Part shown: in pieces, positions 1 to 11,031 of the stretch
Layout: every line of letters starts with the position of its first letter
How positions within the stretch are numbered: position 1 is the first letter of the stretch
Assembly (NCBI GenBank): GCA_026122225.1
Contig: JANEZZ010002061.1
Coordinates: 1,736,001 to 1,800,000, forward strand
From: Heloderma charlesbogerti
Taxonomy: Eukaryota > Chordata > Lepidosauria > Squamata > Helodermatidae
Direction of reading: 5' to 3'
Length of the DNA stretch: 64,000 nt
Position numbers and translations under genes: made by a program
Notes under the pieces: generated by a model
Told to the model about the DNA's origin: nothing
Databases searched by the model: none
The model's input: the letters and a program-made list of their open reading frames with translations, nothing else

Positions 1-660
1 TTGACATCAAGGTCTGGTTTGCATGTGTGAATGAGCCTCCATGGATCAAACACCACAGGGCCCTCCTGGTTGAGCCATAAAGACGGGTATAAATGTGAAA
101 ACTGCAACTTCCTTATCTCACCCCAAGCACAGTGTGTGGAGTTGGCTTACATGCATGTGAGTGATCAACAGGTATGTATGTATGTGTGAACCAACCATAG
201 ATCCAGGGATAGAGCAGAAACTTTCAAATTAACAGCAATAGTAGGTGAGACTGACAGCTTGGGATACAGACTTCAGAACAATCTCGGGATGTCATATATA
301 TTATCTGTACCTTAGAAACATCCAAGACTTCTGATGAATATAAATTGATTGTTACCCAATTCACCACAAGGTGGCAGAATTTCCCAGCAAAATTTAATTC
401 ACAGTCCACTCATCCTCTCTACCTGTGTGATTTATTATCATTTTTCTCTCATAATATCCTGTATCTTTTACATGGATCCTTGCAGCCTGTGTGGTTGGCA
501 GATGTTTGCATTAACTCACTGCAAATGCATCTAGTTGTTTTTGCTTTTTTTTTTGAATTTTAAAACATACAACCAAATAAATTTCACAGTTCCCAAAACT
601 GGGACTGTTACTTTTTGTTATTATTATAGAGTCATTATGGCCCAAAGTGCTTTACAAAGT
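1..660. other. Non-genic stretch without recognisable repeat
   Basis: AT-rich sequence with no convincing ORF or known repeat. The only notable site is a CTCF-like motif at 364-377 (CCACAAGGTGGCAG), listed separately. Confidence 0.5.
364..377 (+). promoter_or_regulatory. CTCF-like motif
   Basis: CCACAAGGTGGCAG matches the CTCF core CCASYAGRKGGCRS except for one position (A for Y). Seen by eye only. Single matches of this kind occur by chance, so occupancy is unknown. Confidence 0.3.
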
Positions 661-663
661 AAA

Positions 664-1196
664 ATAAGGGGTAAACAACAGGATTTTTTTGGCACCATAA
701 AGACTAGAGGAGAATGAGAGATCAGGACGAACTGCAAATCTTACACATACTTAACAATAATATAATAATGAGATTTATAAAGTACTATAAAATATTTAAC
801 CAAAATGTTAAATTCTACAGATTGCTTGTAATTTGATACTGTAATGCTTGTAACAGGATAGAGAGATCTTTTGCCTGTCTGTCCTTATAACTCGTGTGTG
901 TGCATATTTAGCAGTTGGTTCAAAAATTAACTTTTACTTGCACCTTTTGTTGTATACATTTAGCTATGTTTTGCAATTTCTTATTCATGTTTTACACTGT
1001 CTTATAGATTGTATTACTACTTTCACTTGCACCTTTTGTTGCGCAGTTTTAAGACACATTTTATGAGTGTTTTATAGTACTTTATAAATCTCATTATTAT
1101 ATTATTGTTACTTGTGAGTAAGATTTGCAGTTTGTCCTGATCCCTTATTCTCTTTTGGTTTTTATTGGCCAGGAAATTGTCTTCTTTGTTTAACCA
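664..1196. mobile_element. Foldback (palindromic) element with arms of about 135 bp
   Basis: The left arm 664-798 and right arm 1062-1196 are inverted copies. For example, atcaggacgaactgcaaatc on the left matches the complement of gatttgcagtttgtcctgat on the right, and both hold taatataataatgagattta in opposite senses. The loop contains a direct repeat of ttgcaccttttgttg (about 940 and 1028). This looks like a non-autonomous DNA transposon; the family is unknown to me. Confidence 0.65.
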
Positions 1197-1458
1197 AAAA
1201 GACTAACACATTTCTTATGGAATATGTTTTGGTGACCAACAGTCCACTTCACCACAAGCATGAAGTGTTATCGAGAGTTTCAGGTACATATATAGAGTAC
1301 ACATGTTGGGAGGGGAGAATTGTAAATAGTTTTCCCTAGTCTTGGATTACAACTCCCATAATCCCTTAATTTTCCAGATGAGTTCACTGTAAGGGGGATT
1401 GATGGTTAAATGAGAGGTGGATTCCCACAGTTCCTTCTATGGACTTTCTTCTGATAAG

Positions 1459-1665
1459 GGTGCAGTCCTATGCGTGTCTAGCATAGCTGGCTGGGGAATG
1501 CTGGGGGTTGTAGGACTTTTTCTCTGTTTAAACATGCATAGGATTGTGCCCTTAATCTCCCATCCTTTACATGTTTAGACAGAAAATGTCCTACAACTCC
1601 CAGCATGCCGGGAATGATGGGAGTTGTAGTCCAACACATCTGGAGGGCACCAGGATGTGGAACGC
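1459..1665. mobile_element. Degraded palindromic MITEs (two families joined)
   Basis: 1459-1556 is a foldback with ends gggtgcagtcctatgc and gcataggattgtgccc. The next bases repeat half of it (catgtttagacagaaaatgtccta), then run into the other common palindromic family (gggagttgtagtccaacaca, ctggagggcacca). Confidence 0.6.
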
Positions 1666-2179
1666 TACACTAACATATCCTGGCAGAACAGAGCTAACAC
1701 TGGGAAGAATGATTTGGTAACTTCTGGACAAGAGGCAGCTTGAGACTGGCATAAGGGAAGAAGAGCTGCTGTATTTACAGCTGCACGCATGGTTTCACTG
1801 CGCCTGCCCATTTCAGTTGCTGCCTTTGGTAGAAAATGTCAATAAAGACCATTTCAAAAAGAATGTCTGCTCCACAGAATTCCTGGGGGCTGACTTCTAA
1901 GGGCCAAACTCTGCAATGCGAGAGATCCATGGCTGAATCACCGGACATATTTCCTTTTCCTTAAAGCAGCCCCTAGAGAGCTTAACTTGGATCAGGGCAC
2001 AAGAGGATCAGCAGAAGAGGAACGTTCATTCCTCCCTCCCCCAACATACTGATTCCCCGGTGCAAATAGCCCCACCAAAAAGACTGGTAGCTGTAGAGGG
2101 CTCTTGGGTTTCTTTGGACATATCTACATTACAAGCATATCCCAGTTTTTAAAAACCAGTTTAACCACCATGGCTTCCA

Positions 2180-2275
2180 CAAAGGCCATAGCTGCGTGGT
2201 CACACACACATTTGCATGGAGAAGGTTCTCGGTTCAATCCCAGGTAGGGCTAGGGTTTGGAAGCCCGGAGAGCTA
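2180..2275 (+). repeat. tRNA-derived SINE fragment
   Basis: The stretch from gctgcgtggtca to ggttcaatcccagg resembles the A/B-box region of the tRNA-like SINE seen elsewhere in the window (for example 26000-26172). Diverged and truncated. Confidence 0.4.
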
Positions 2276-2532
2276 CTACTACCTTGCTGCCACTTCCCAG
2301 CATCTGCCACCTGAGGCAACTGCCTCACTCTGCCTAATGGTAGGGCCAGCCTTACTTGGATATTGAGATAGCAAATTCATACAAGGAAAGTGATATGTCT
2401 CCGCCTCTCCCCTGCAGCCACTTGTAACCCATTAACCCTCTCCCAGCGGTCAGGGTGCCCCCTTGCACAATATGGGATGGGGCATGGGGGTGCTTGGGGA
2501 GGAGGGAATTTCCCCAAACCAGGCTTGGTCTC

Positions 2533-2612
2533 ATGCTGGCTGGGGAATGCTGGGAGTTGTAGGACTTTTTTCTGTCCAAACATGCATAGGGCTGTGCCCA
2601 AGATTGGTATCA
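2533..2612. mobile_element. Half of a GCAATCCTATGCA foldback MITE
   Basis: The right half only: gctggctggggaatgctggg, then agttgtaggacttttttctg, ending at catgcatagggctgtgccc. Confidence 0.55.
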
Positions 2613-3107
2613 AGCAGCTTCCTGTGTAATCTGAGAAATGTAGTTTGGTTATTTTTCCCTCCTGCTGGATATTCTTAGTGCTGTCTTTCACACACACCAC
2701 CCAACTCAAGACTTCCCTGAGTATGACTATTAAAACCATCTTAAATCTGAGGTATAGGTACGCTCTAGTTATAGCTGGGAACTGCATCTTGATATTTCTA
2801 TTTTAATTATAATATCAAATGTCAGAACACATTTCAGACTCATACTTTTTAATTGAAAGACAAATGCCAAGAAAGGCACGTTGAAGAAGCTGGTAAGGCA
2901 TTCCAAAACCAACCCACGCTTGAGTTGTATTTCAAGTGCTAGATGAGTGAAAATGATAAACTGCATTTGAAGGTGAACACGAATCCTTTCCCGCAAGGGG
3001 GAGATGGAAGGTAATGCTGTTCGCTGCCAGAAACAGGATGCAGTTCAGCCCAGATGTTGCTTCTCTGCTTTTGGAGTGCAAAAACTCTCTGTCGAAACCC
3101 AGGGCTG

Positions 3108-3480
3108 CCTTCGGCCCTTGACATCAAGGGTAGGCATGGTTGGGCGCCTGCTGAGGGCCCACTCCCACAGGGCCCCACTGACAGGAGCCCCCGGGAGCTG
3201 CTCCTCCTCTCCACCACTGCAACCGACTTGTTCGCCTGCTTCTTGCTCTGCTCCTGACAATGGTGGTGGTGAGGACGAGGACGAGTAGGAGCATGCCACG
3301 GCCTACTTGCTCACCGGCTCTCTGGCAGTCAAGCAAGGAAGGGGTAGCAATGATGAGAAAGAGGAGAAGGAGCAATTGAAGCTGGTGGCAACAGTGGTGA
3401 GAAGGTGGACACACTGAGGGAAGGGGTCCATTGAGGGTGTCTTGCTCAGGGGCCCTCAAAAACCTGGAGTCAGCACGGGC
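3108..3480 (+). repeat. Unnamed dispersed repeat U1, copy 1
   Basis: About 370 bp that reappears inverted at 34120-34497. Shared landmarks are gcatcaagggtaggc, the run ttgttc(g/a)cctgcttct, a GGTGGTGGTGAGGA tract, gtagcaatgatgag, and the end tcaaaaacctggag. One frame in each copy gives a similar acidic peptide (CSPAS..PD.GGGE then SNDE..E..E), although this copy has stops. The family is unknown to me. Confidence 0.6.
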
Positions 3481-3577
3481 TGCCTTACACAGTGTCAGAC
3501 TGTGGGTCTATTTAGCGCTGTGCTCTCTATTTGGACTAACAATGGCTGTTCTCCAATGGGACTTGCCCATTGCCTTC

Positions 3578-4496
3578 TTTGTTGTTGTTTATTTGGTCAG
3601 TCGCTTCCAACTCTTCGTGACTTCATGGACCAGCCCACGCCAGAGCTTCCTGTTGGCACTCGCCACCCCCAGCTCCCCCAAGGTCGAGTCCATCACCTCC
3701 AGAATATCATCCATCCATCTTGCCCTTGGTCAGCCCCTCTTCCTTTGGCCTTCCACTTTCCCTAGCATCAGCATCTTCTCCAGGGTGTCCTGTCTTCTCA
3801 GGATGTGACCAAAGTACTTCAGTTTTGCCTTTAATATCATTCCCTCAAGTGAGCAGTCTGGCTTGATTTCCTGGAATATGGACTGGTTTGATCTTCTTGC
3901 AGTCCAAGGCACTCTCAGAATTTTCCTCCAGCACCACAGTTCAAAAGCATCTATCTTCCTTCACTCAGCCTTCCTTATGGTCCAGCTCTCGCAGCCATAG
4001 GTTACTACGGGGAATACCACTGCTTTAACTATGCGGACCTTTGTTGTCAGTGTGATGTCTCTGCTCTTCACTATTTTATCAAGATTTGTCATTGCTCTCA
4101 AATACAAAGTCTGTCACTGCCTCCACGTTTTCTCCCTCTATTTGCCCGTTATCAATCAAGCTGGTTGCCATAATCTTGGTTTTTTTGAGGTTTAACTGCA
4201 ACCCAGCTTTTGCACTTTCTTCTTTCACCTTCGTCATGAGGTTCCTCAGCTCCTCCTCGCTTTCAGCCATCAAAGTGGTATCATCTGCATATCGGAGATT
4301 GTTAACGTTTCTTCCAGTGATTTGAACTCCAGCCTTGGCTTCATCAAGCCCAGCACGTCGCATGATGTGTTCTGCGTACAGGTTGAATAGGTAGGGTGAG
4401 AGTATACAAGCCTGCCGTACTCCTTTCCCAATCTTAAACCAGTCCGTTGTTCCGTGGTCTGTTCTTACCGTTGCTACTTGGTCATTATACCTAAGA
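3578..4496 (-). mobile_element. BovB-like (RTE) LINE, 5'-truncated 3' part
   Basis: Reverse-transcriptase C-terminal half on the complement: NNLRYADDTTLMAESEEELR (catalytic YADD) near 4260-4330, TDFVF, and PWTARRSNQSIFQEIKPDCS near 3840-3910. The reading frames are broken between 3912 and 4079. The 3' end at 3578 has the BovB-type tail ttggtcagtcgcttccaact. Same subfamily as 23534-24189. Confidence 0.85.
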
Positions 4497-4499
4497 AGC

Positions 4500-4565
4500 T
4501 ATGGATTGAACCTGGCACCTTCTGTACATAAAGCATGTGCTTGACCACTGAGTTATGACATGATC
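4500..4565 (-). repeat. tRNA-derived SINE fragment, antisense
   Basis: ggattgaacctggcaccttc (B-box complement) followed by gcatgtgcttgaccactgag (A-box complement). Lies at the 5' side of the BovB-like copy. Confidence 0.5.
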
Positions 4566-4744
4566 TGGCCTGTTGAGGCATGTTTTAAGTCCCATGGATC
4601 AATGGGAGGGCGTTAAGTACTCGCTTGACTCTCCCTTAAAAACAGTTGAGTGAATCCTATAACCACTTACTTATTTATATCAGTGGGTATTCTTTTGAGT
4701 AAACATGCCTGAGATTGGGCTCCAGAAGAGCTTACCTTTGACTT

Positions 4745-5082
4745 GTTCATTCCCCAAATCCCACAAATATAAGGCTATCAATGGCTACTAGTCACAATGG
4801 CTATATCTTACCTCCAGTAATAAACCCAGGGTAACGAAGCGGAGTGGTGGGAGATTCAGGATACCAATGGCTACTAGTCACGATGGTTATATAATGTCTT
4901 CCAGTATCAGAGGCAGCATCTGTTTCAGTACCAGATGCTGGGGGAACATGAGTGGGAGGATGCTGTTGCAGTCATCTTCCGATTCTGGGCTTCCCATGGG
5001 CATCTGGTTGGTCACTGTGAGAACACAATGCTGGACTAGATGGACCTTTGGTCTGATCTAACACGGCACTTCTTATGTTATT
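4745..5082 (+). mobile_element. CR1 LINE 3' end, rearranged
   Basis: Typical CR1 3' region: ggctatcaatggctactagt appears twice (4768 and about 4864), then gctggactagatggaccttt and ctgatctaa..cttcttatg. The duplicated first part suggests an internal duplication or a second copy. Confidence 0.7.
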
Positions 5083-5184
5083 ATTGGCTACAGAATAAAA
5101 TAAATGACTAAGGTATAGGGGCACTTCTGCCTCCTTCTTTTCAATGTTCTACCAACTGCCATTCCATGAAGCTGATTGGTGGGA

Positions 5185-5555
5185 GATTCAGGACAGATCA
5201 AGGGGTGTGCTTCTTCACAAAACATATAGTCAAACTATGGAATTCACTTCCACAAGATGTACTGATGGCCACCACTTTGGGTGGCTTTAAAAGGGGGTTG
5301 GACAAATTCCTGGAGGAGAAGGCTATCAATGGCTTATAGTCCTGATGGCTATGTGCTACTTCCAGTACCAGAGGCCATGAGCCTATGTACACCAGTTACT
5401 GGGGATCATGGGCAGGAGGGTGCCGTTGCACTCATGTCCTGCTGTGGGTTTCCCATGGGCAGCTGGTTGACCACTGTGTGAAGAGAATGCTGGACTAGAT
5501 GGACCCTTGGTCTGATCCAGCAAGGCTCGTCTTATGTTCTTATGTTCTGTCTCTA
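5185..5555 (+). mobile_element. CR1 LINE 3' end
   Basis: Complete 3' terminal region running from ggaattcacttccacaagat through caatggcttatagtcctgat and tgctggactagatggaccct to a terminal cttatgttcttatgttct repeat, the octamer-like CR1 tail. 5'-truncated and non-coding apart from the last ORF2 codons. Confidence 0.85.
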
Positions 5556-5839
5556 TAACTAGCTTTTGCTACAGGCTCCCACATCTTTTTTTTTTTGTCT
5601 GAGCAAATGAATGTAAAAGATGGCTTTCTTTTCAGCCCTCCCCCAACATTACATTCTCAGAAAATGATTTCATCTTAAAGTGATACATCTGAGAGAAAGG
5701 TAAAGTTGTGCTCGTGGCAAGGTTCCTCCCCACCCAATGTTTCATTTTGTATATAATAAACACCAAGACTGTTATAGTCACTGGACTGATTTGCAAAGCA
5801 GGTCATGGCTGCTTCCAAATCCCTGGAATTCCAACCTTA

Positions 5840-6655
5840 ATTTTTATTATTATTATTTATTATTAAATTTATTAATCGCCCATCTGGCTGGTCACCCAGC
5901 CACTCTGGGCGATGTACAACACACAATAAAAACAGTTTAAAACAATAAAATTCTACCATAAAAACATTTTCTAAAATACCCTAACCCACCCCAAATGCCT
6001 GCCTGAACAACCACTTTTTAATGCACGACGGAAGCTCATTAAAGAGGGGGCATGGCGGAGTTCCCTAGGGAGGGAGTTCCACAGAGTGGGGGCCACCACA
6101 GAAAAGGCCCTCTCACTCGTCCCCACCAGTCTAGCTGTCCTGGCTGATGGGACAGAGAGAAGGCCATCCAAGGCTGATCTTGTTAAGCGGCCTGTCTGGT
6201 GCTGCTGGAGGCGCTCCTTAAGATAGGCTGGGCCGGAACCATATAGGGTTTTAAAGGTCAAAACCAACACTTTGAATTTGGCCCGGAAAACAACTGGTAA
6301 CCAGTGCAACTCCTGCAGCACTGGAGTGATGTGATCTCACCGGCGGCTGCCTTTAATCAGGCGAGCCGCCGTGTTCTGTACCAGCTGCAGTTTCCGAACC
6401 GTCTTCAAGGGTAACCCCACGTAGAGCGCATTACAGTAGTCTAAACGAGAGGAGACCAGGGCAAGTACTACCGATGGGAGCAGATGGTCAGGAAGGAAGG
6501 GGCGCAGCCGCTGTATCAGATGGAGTACAGCGCTGTCCAGCTCACAGCTGACACCTGAGCCTCCATGGACAGCTGGGAGTCCAAAATGACCCCCAGGCTG
6601 CGGACCTGGTCTTTCAAGGGTAGCCGTACCCCATACAACACCAGGTCAACATCCC
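5840..6655 (-). mobile_element. L2-group LINE, 5'-truncated, antisense
   Basis: Encodes the C-terminal part of ORF2 on the complement (LQELHWLPVVFRAKFKVLVL, RAFSVVAPTLWNSLPRELRH) and ends in an AT-rich (TTATTA)n tail at 5840. Candidate 9-bp target duplications AATTCCAAC lie at 5827-5835 and 6668-6676. It is nearly identical to parts of 41968-44476 and is inverted relative to 7314-7904. The ORF frame shifts near its end (GCSGRHLGWV instead of LFRQAFGVG). Confidence 0.9.
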
Positions 6656-7047
6656 CTGGTGTTGAAAAATTCCAACGTCAAAATATTTCAAGGCTGAATT
6701 CTTATGGTTGGTTCCCAGGAATGGGCTCTTCTGCACCTACATGTGTACTTGGGATTTTAGCCCACAAATCCTGAGACCCATTTGCCTGATGCTGCTTGGA
6801 GGACTGTTGCTGGTTCTTGCCTCCAGCTAAGCTCTCCAGAACCATCCACCAGAGGAGGGAGCCCCGCAGAAGGAACTTTGCCAAGGGCCCCCTCGACCCT
6901 GTAGATAACCCTGATTTGGAGACGGAGACAGGGATTCTTGGAGGCAGCTTCCTTGGGGCTCTGTTAAGTACCTTTTGGGGTGTCTGGGCTATCCCTCTGT
7001 GGAATCTGATATAGGACAGTAATTTGTTGCTGGTATAGACCTCCACC

Positions 7048-7255
7048 CAGTGGCGGCCAGTGACTCCAGTTTTGGAGGGGCAGTGATTCCATTCTGGGTT
7101 TTAGTTACCAGTAGCCAAAGCTCTAAAGGTGCTATCCAAGGTGCTGCACCCATTCTGGGGATAAGGTCCAGCACCTTTAGAGCTTTGGCAGGTGGTAACT
7201 AAAGCCCAGAATGGAATCACTGCCGCTCCGGAACTGGAGACACCAGCCATCACTC
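7048..7255. mobile_element. hAT-like palindromic MITE (CAGTGGCGGC family)
   Basis: Ends CAGTGGCGGCCAGTGACTCC and the inverted GGAGACACCAGCCATCACT, with an internal near-perfect hairpin (ctctaaaggtgct / agcacctttagag). Flanked by a perfect 8-bp duplication CCTCCACC (7040-7047 and 7256-7263), the size made by hAT transposases. Confidence 0.85.
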
Positions 7256-7313
7256 CCTCCACCTACGCTCCCATTGTATATTTGTAAATAAACTCAAATA
7301 TCGCCAAATATCG

Positions 7314-7904
7314 AGTGCGCTCTATGAGGGGTTACCCTTGAAGGTGGTTCGGAAACTGCAGCTGGTACAGAACGCGGCGGCTCGCCTGATTAAAGGCAGC
7401 CACCGGCGAGATCACATCACTCCAGTGCTGCAGGAGTTGCACTGGTTACCAGTTGTTTTCCGGGCCAAATTCAAGGTGTTGGTTTTGACCTTTAAAACCC
7501 TATATGGTTCCGGCCCAGCCTATCTTAAGGAGCGCCTCCAGCAGCACCAGACAGGCCGCTTAACAAGATCAGCCTCGGATGGCCTTCTCTCTGTCCCATC
7601 AGCCAGGACAGCTAGACTGGTGGGGACGAGGGAGAGGGCCTTTTCCGTGGTGGCCCCCACTCTGTGGAACTCCCTCCCTAGGGAACTCCGCCATGCCCCC
7701 TCTTTAATGAGCTTCCGTCGTGCATTAAAAACGTGGCTGTTCAGGCAGGCATTTGGGGTGGGTTAGGGTATTTTAGAAAATGTTTTTATTGTAGAATTTT
7801 ATTGTTTTAAACTGTTTTTATTGTATGTTGTACATCGCCCAGAGTGGCTGGGTGACCAGCCAGATGGGCGATTAATAAATTTAATAATAAATAAAATAAA
7901 TAAA
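7314..7904 (+). mobile_element. L2-group LINE, 5'-truncated, sense
   Basis: Carries the last 140 or so codons of ORF2 without a stop (VVRKLQLVQNAAARLIKGSH to TWLFRQAFGVG), the short 3' UTR (gtttttattgtatgttgtac) and an AT-rich tail. Together with 5840-6440 it makes inverted arms of about 590 bp. Confidence 0.9.
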
Positions 7905-7982
7905 ACCCTCCTTCCAAAAGAAACCTAGCTCTGGGCAAGCATTGCACCTGGGACTTCTCAATGCTTTGGAAACGCTATACAG

Positions 7983-8332
7983 CAGGGGTATGGAACCTCT
8001 TTCAGCCCATGAGCCAAATTCAACTGTGGAGAAGCTCCTGGGGGCCACATTCTAGTGGTGAGTGGGGCCAAAGACAAAAAGGGTGGAGCCAAATAACAGC
8101 ATATTGTAGCTTAAAGCTCGTACTGCCAGTAAGTAAGCCTTAGGAGAGGCAGTTCAACCGTTTAGAATGGGGCGGGGAGGAGGAACCACGCAAAATCTCA
8201 GAAACCACCAAACAATTGGCAGTCAGGGGAAATGGAGTGAGGCCAGGGGAAGGGGGCGTGGCCTTCTAGGGAACCCCAGTGGGTTAGATTGGAAACTCAG
8301 GTGTCCTGCGGGCCTGGGGTTCGACACCCCTG
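7983..8332. mobile_element. hAT-like non-autonomous element (CAGGGGT ends)
   Basis: Begins CAGGGGTATGGAACCTC and ends TTCGACACCCCTG, which are inverted ends. Flanks ctatacag and ctatatgg match at 6 of 8 positions, suggesting an old 8-bp duplication. It contains no transposase ORF. Confidence 0.65.
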
Positions 8333-8334
8333 CT

Positions 8335-9336
8335 ATATGGGTTGTAGCTATATCTGAATCAGGCAAACCATCTGTACTGCAAACTCTAATTTTCCTCCAT
8401 GCCAGAAGTAGAAACCCAGTTTGAACCCATGCCTGTATTTTTCTCTAGTTTGGGAGGGGAGGTTTAGAGCAGGAGAACGGCATAGGGAGGGTGAAAGGGT
8501 TAAGCATCCCCGCTTCTAGCTGCATGTCTCCAATCGAATTCAGAGCCCCCCACCCCAGGCTGCTTTCTGACTGTTGAGTTCTGATAATTATTCTTCTGTA
8601 ATTGGGATGGGAGTTTTTCGGGGGGGGGGGAGATAGCAGGCTATGCCCCCGATTTACAGGTGTCAGTTAGAGGTCTGTAGGGAGCTCCCTACAGACTGAT
8701 AACAGATCAAGGGCAGAGCTTGACACACACATTCATTATACCCTAATCTGAAAGGGGCTCGTATATTACTAATTAGGATCTCTCTCTCTCTCTCTCTCTC
8801 TCTCGTCTGTTTCTCTTCCTCTGGCATGATAAAGTTCACAAATTTCATCAGGATCATCAAAAATGAAAGATGAAGTCTGCCATTGTTTTTCCCACGAGAA
8901 CCTTTTGCTTTGTGGTTGCTTGAGGAAGTTGACTTCAGCAATTTAAGTTGAAGTGGTGGTTTTTCTTTCTTTTCTTTTTTTTTTTAGAAAGAGCCAGCCA
9001 TTGACAGTGAAACATAGCTCAAGTGTGTTAGCGAGTGTAAACTCAGTCTGGTCCCGTGATGGCCGATGGGAAACCAATGTCAACCATACTCTTCAGGTTA
9101 GAGATGGGTCATGCAGATAACATCACTTTTTGTGGCGTTGCATTATTTTTGACGTCTAGTTGCATTGTATACAGCCTATACAGCTGGGGTGGAGGCTTGC
9201 TAAAGACGTTTGAATGGAATTCCTTTTTTGTTTCAGGTATTGAACTTCATAACATGAAGACTGCTTCTTTTCACTGTCTTGTCTCACAACATTCGAATTA
9301 ACTTTTCCCTTGATGTGGGATCATGGAAAGGTCTAT
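8335..9336. other. Mostly unique non-genic stretch with microsatellite
   Basis: I see no gene. It contains a (TC)n run at about 8777-8804, a G-run near 8620-8629, and otherwise unrecognised sequence. Confidence 0.5.
8777..8804. repeat. (TC)n microsatellite
   Basis: About 14 uninterrupted TC units following aattaggatc. Confidence 0.9.
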
Positions 9337-9446
9337 TCCAGTGTTCCCCAACTTGGTGTCCTCCAGACGTGTTGGACTACAACTACAAGTAAGCATGATG
9401 GGAATTGTAGCATAATACATGGAGGGCACCAGGCTGAGGAAGGCAG
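9337..9446. mobile_element. Palindromic MITE (TGGACTACAACTCCCA family)
   Basis: Left arm ccccaacttggtgtcctcca and gttggactacaac; right arm gggaattgtag and tggagggcaccaggctgagg. This is the commonest small repeat in the window. Confidence 0.75.
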
Positions 9447-9504
9447 GTCAAAGCTAAAAACCTGTATTGGCTGTTTTGGGACAGCTAGGATGCCAAGAAG
9501 CCAC

Positions 9505-9580
9505 CTTCTACCAGGAGTTCCCAAGATTTGAACCTGGGACCTTCTGTATGCCAAGCATAGACACTGCAACGGAACTAGGC
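9505..9580 (-). repeat. tRNA-derived SINE fragment, antisense
   Basis: Complement of a B-box region (gatttgaacctgggaccttc) followed by a degraded A-box region (ccaagcatagacactgcaac). Confidence 0.5.
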
Positions 9581-9594
9581 TCCCTCCCTCTAAT

Positions 9595-9730
9595 GCAGCC
9601 TTCTCCAGCCTGGTGCCCTCCAGATGTTTTGGACTTCAGTTCCCATCAGCCCCAGCCAGCATGGCCAATGGTCAGGAATGCTGGAAGGTGTAGTCCAAAG
9701 CATCTGGAGGGCACCAGGCTGGAGAAGGCA
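9595..9730. mobile_element. Palindromic MITE (TGGACTACAACTCCCA family), well preserved
   Basis: A 136-bp near-perfect hairpin: agccttctccagcctggtgc, ctccagatgttttggacttc, then agtccaaagcatctggaggg and accaggctggagaaggc. Confidence 0.85.
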
Positions 9731-9851
9731 GCTCATCTGATGTAATATAGCACAGGGTTCCTGGGACCTGTGATTACTTTGAGCCTAGTACATGGGCCAA
9801 ATGACAATCACATTGTTTTGGGGCAGATAATGGTAGCAGAAGATCATCCTC

Positions 9852-9995
9852 TGTTTGAAGGGTTGTGCAGTCCAAGTCCAGTTTAAAGTTTTGAGAACCG
9901 CAAGAAGGGAGAGCAAGGGGCATGAAGTTGCCCATTACCTAGTAGCATCTGGAAAGCAGCCTGAGCAGGCACCAGTGGTGTGGTGCCACATTTCA
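9852..9995 (+). repeat. Unnamed dispersed repeat U3, partial copy
   Basis: Matches the U3 family: tttgaagggttgtgcagtcc, aagtccagtttaaag, gcatgaagttgcccat, and agcctgagcaggcacc. Confidence 0.55.
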
Positions 9996-10154
9996 AAGTG
10001 CAGCCACTCTTCATGACAGTCCCCATAGCCACGCCCCCAACGAATGTCCAAAATTGCAGGCATATCAAAACTTTTCTGCATGTGGAGATGTAACATGGCA
10101 GGGGGTAGTGGACTGCAAACCTCATTCTAGGTCTTGAGATGTGCTGCACACGTC

Positions 10155-10960
10155 ACTGCAGCAGTGTGGAAAAACAACAAGAAGTGAATTCTCAGTACTG
10201 CTATGAACTGCCTCTTAGCCACAAGGGAGGGGGGCGAGTGAAGGGCTTCTGTTCTTACTAGCCGTCGGTGATTCTGGCCCGGTTAGCGTAGGGGCCCTAA
10301 CTAGAAGCCTTTGGGTGACTGTAGCCGCTGTTGCTTCTGACTCATCTAATAGCTGTTGCTATACTCATCAGTGCACAGCTGCCCTCCTTCCAGACCTTTC
10401 TTAGAGCTGCCACTGCCTAGCCACTCAAGCATCCGCTTTCTTCTGGCTGCACCTGGCTTCTTCCAGCAGAAGCAGAGAGGAACAAGGAGGTTCTGCACTT
10501 GACTTACTTGCTCCTATGTGCTGCTGCTGTTGCTGCTGGAAGGTGTCAGAAGATGGGTAGACGGAGGCTGATGCTGACCCAGAGCTGGAGCAGTGTTCTC
10601 CATGAATGGCTGCATCCGTTCTCAGAACTGCTAGCTGCAACAGTAATTCAGAGGCTTCCGACCATGTAGAGGCCTTCTTTATGGTTCATGTTTAAACTGG
10701 AGCCCCTTTCAGAGATGCAGCTAGGCCTAACTGCCTTCGACTGATGGACTGATTTTTTTTAACTTAAAACATTTTGAGCCACCTGTCAGGGTGCGCTGGT
10801 CTCACAATACTGCAATATTACAAAAACATGAACATACACGTTGCAATTAAACACACACACACATGCAGCAGTAGCTGTGACAGCTAATGGTTTTTAAGCA
10901 CCAAACACAGACTTGAATAAATGTGTCTTGAGGTTTTTGCTTTTTTAAAGGCAGCAATGA
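10155..10960. other. Non-genic stretch, no recognised repeat
   Basis: No convincing ORF. It contains a short CAG/CTG-rich piece (10520-10540) and a (CA)n tract at about 10849-10862. It may be unique sequence. Confidence 0.4.
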
Positions 10961-10964
10961 TGGG

Positions 10965-11023
10965 GCGATATACATATCTCTTTGGGGAGGGAGTTTCAAA
11001 GGTGTGGGGCCACCACCGAGAAA
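10965..11023 (-). mobile_element. L2/CR1-group LINE fragment, antisense
   Basis: Complement of the ORF2 C-terminal motif (ggagggagtttcaaaggtgt, ccaccaccgagaaagccct), cut off next to the hAT-like element that starts at 11032. Confidence 0.55.
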
Positions 11024-11031
11024 GCCCTATC

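Noticed and set aside
1..3130. ttgacatcaagg at the window start and again at 3118
   Set aside because: The match ends after 12 bases and the flanks differ, so no direct repeat is inferred.
8777..8804. Polypyrimidine tract as a splice acceptor
   Set aside because: A plain TC microsatellite without a following AG plus coding frame.
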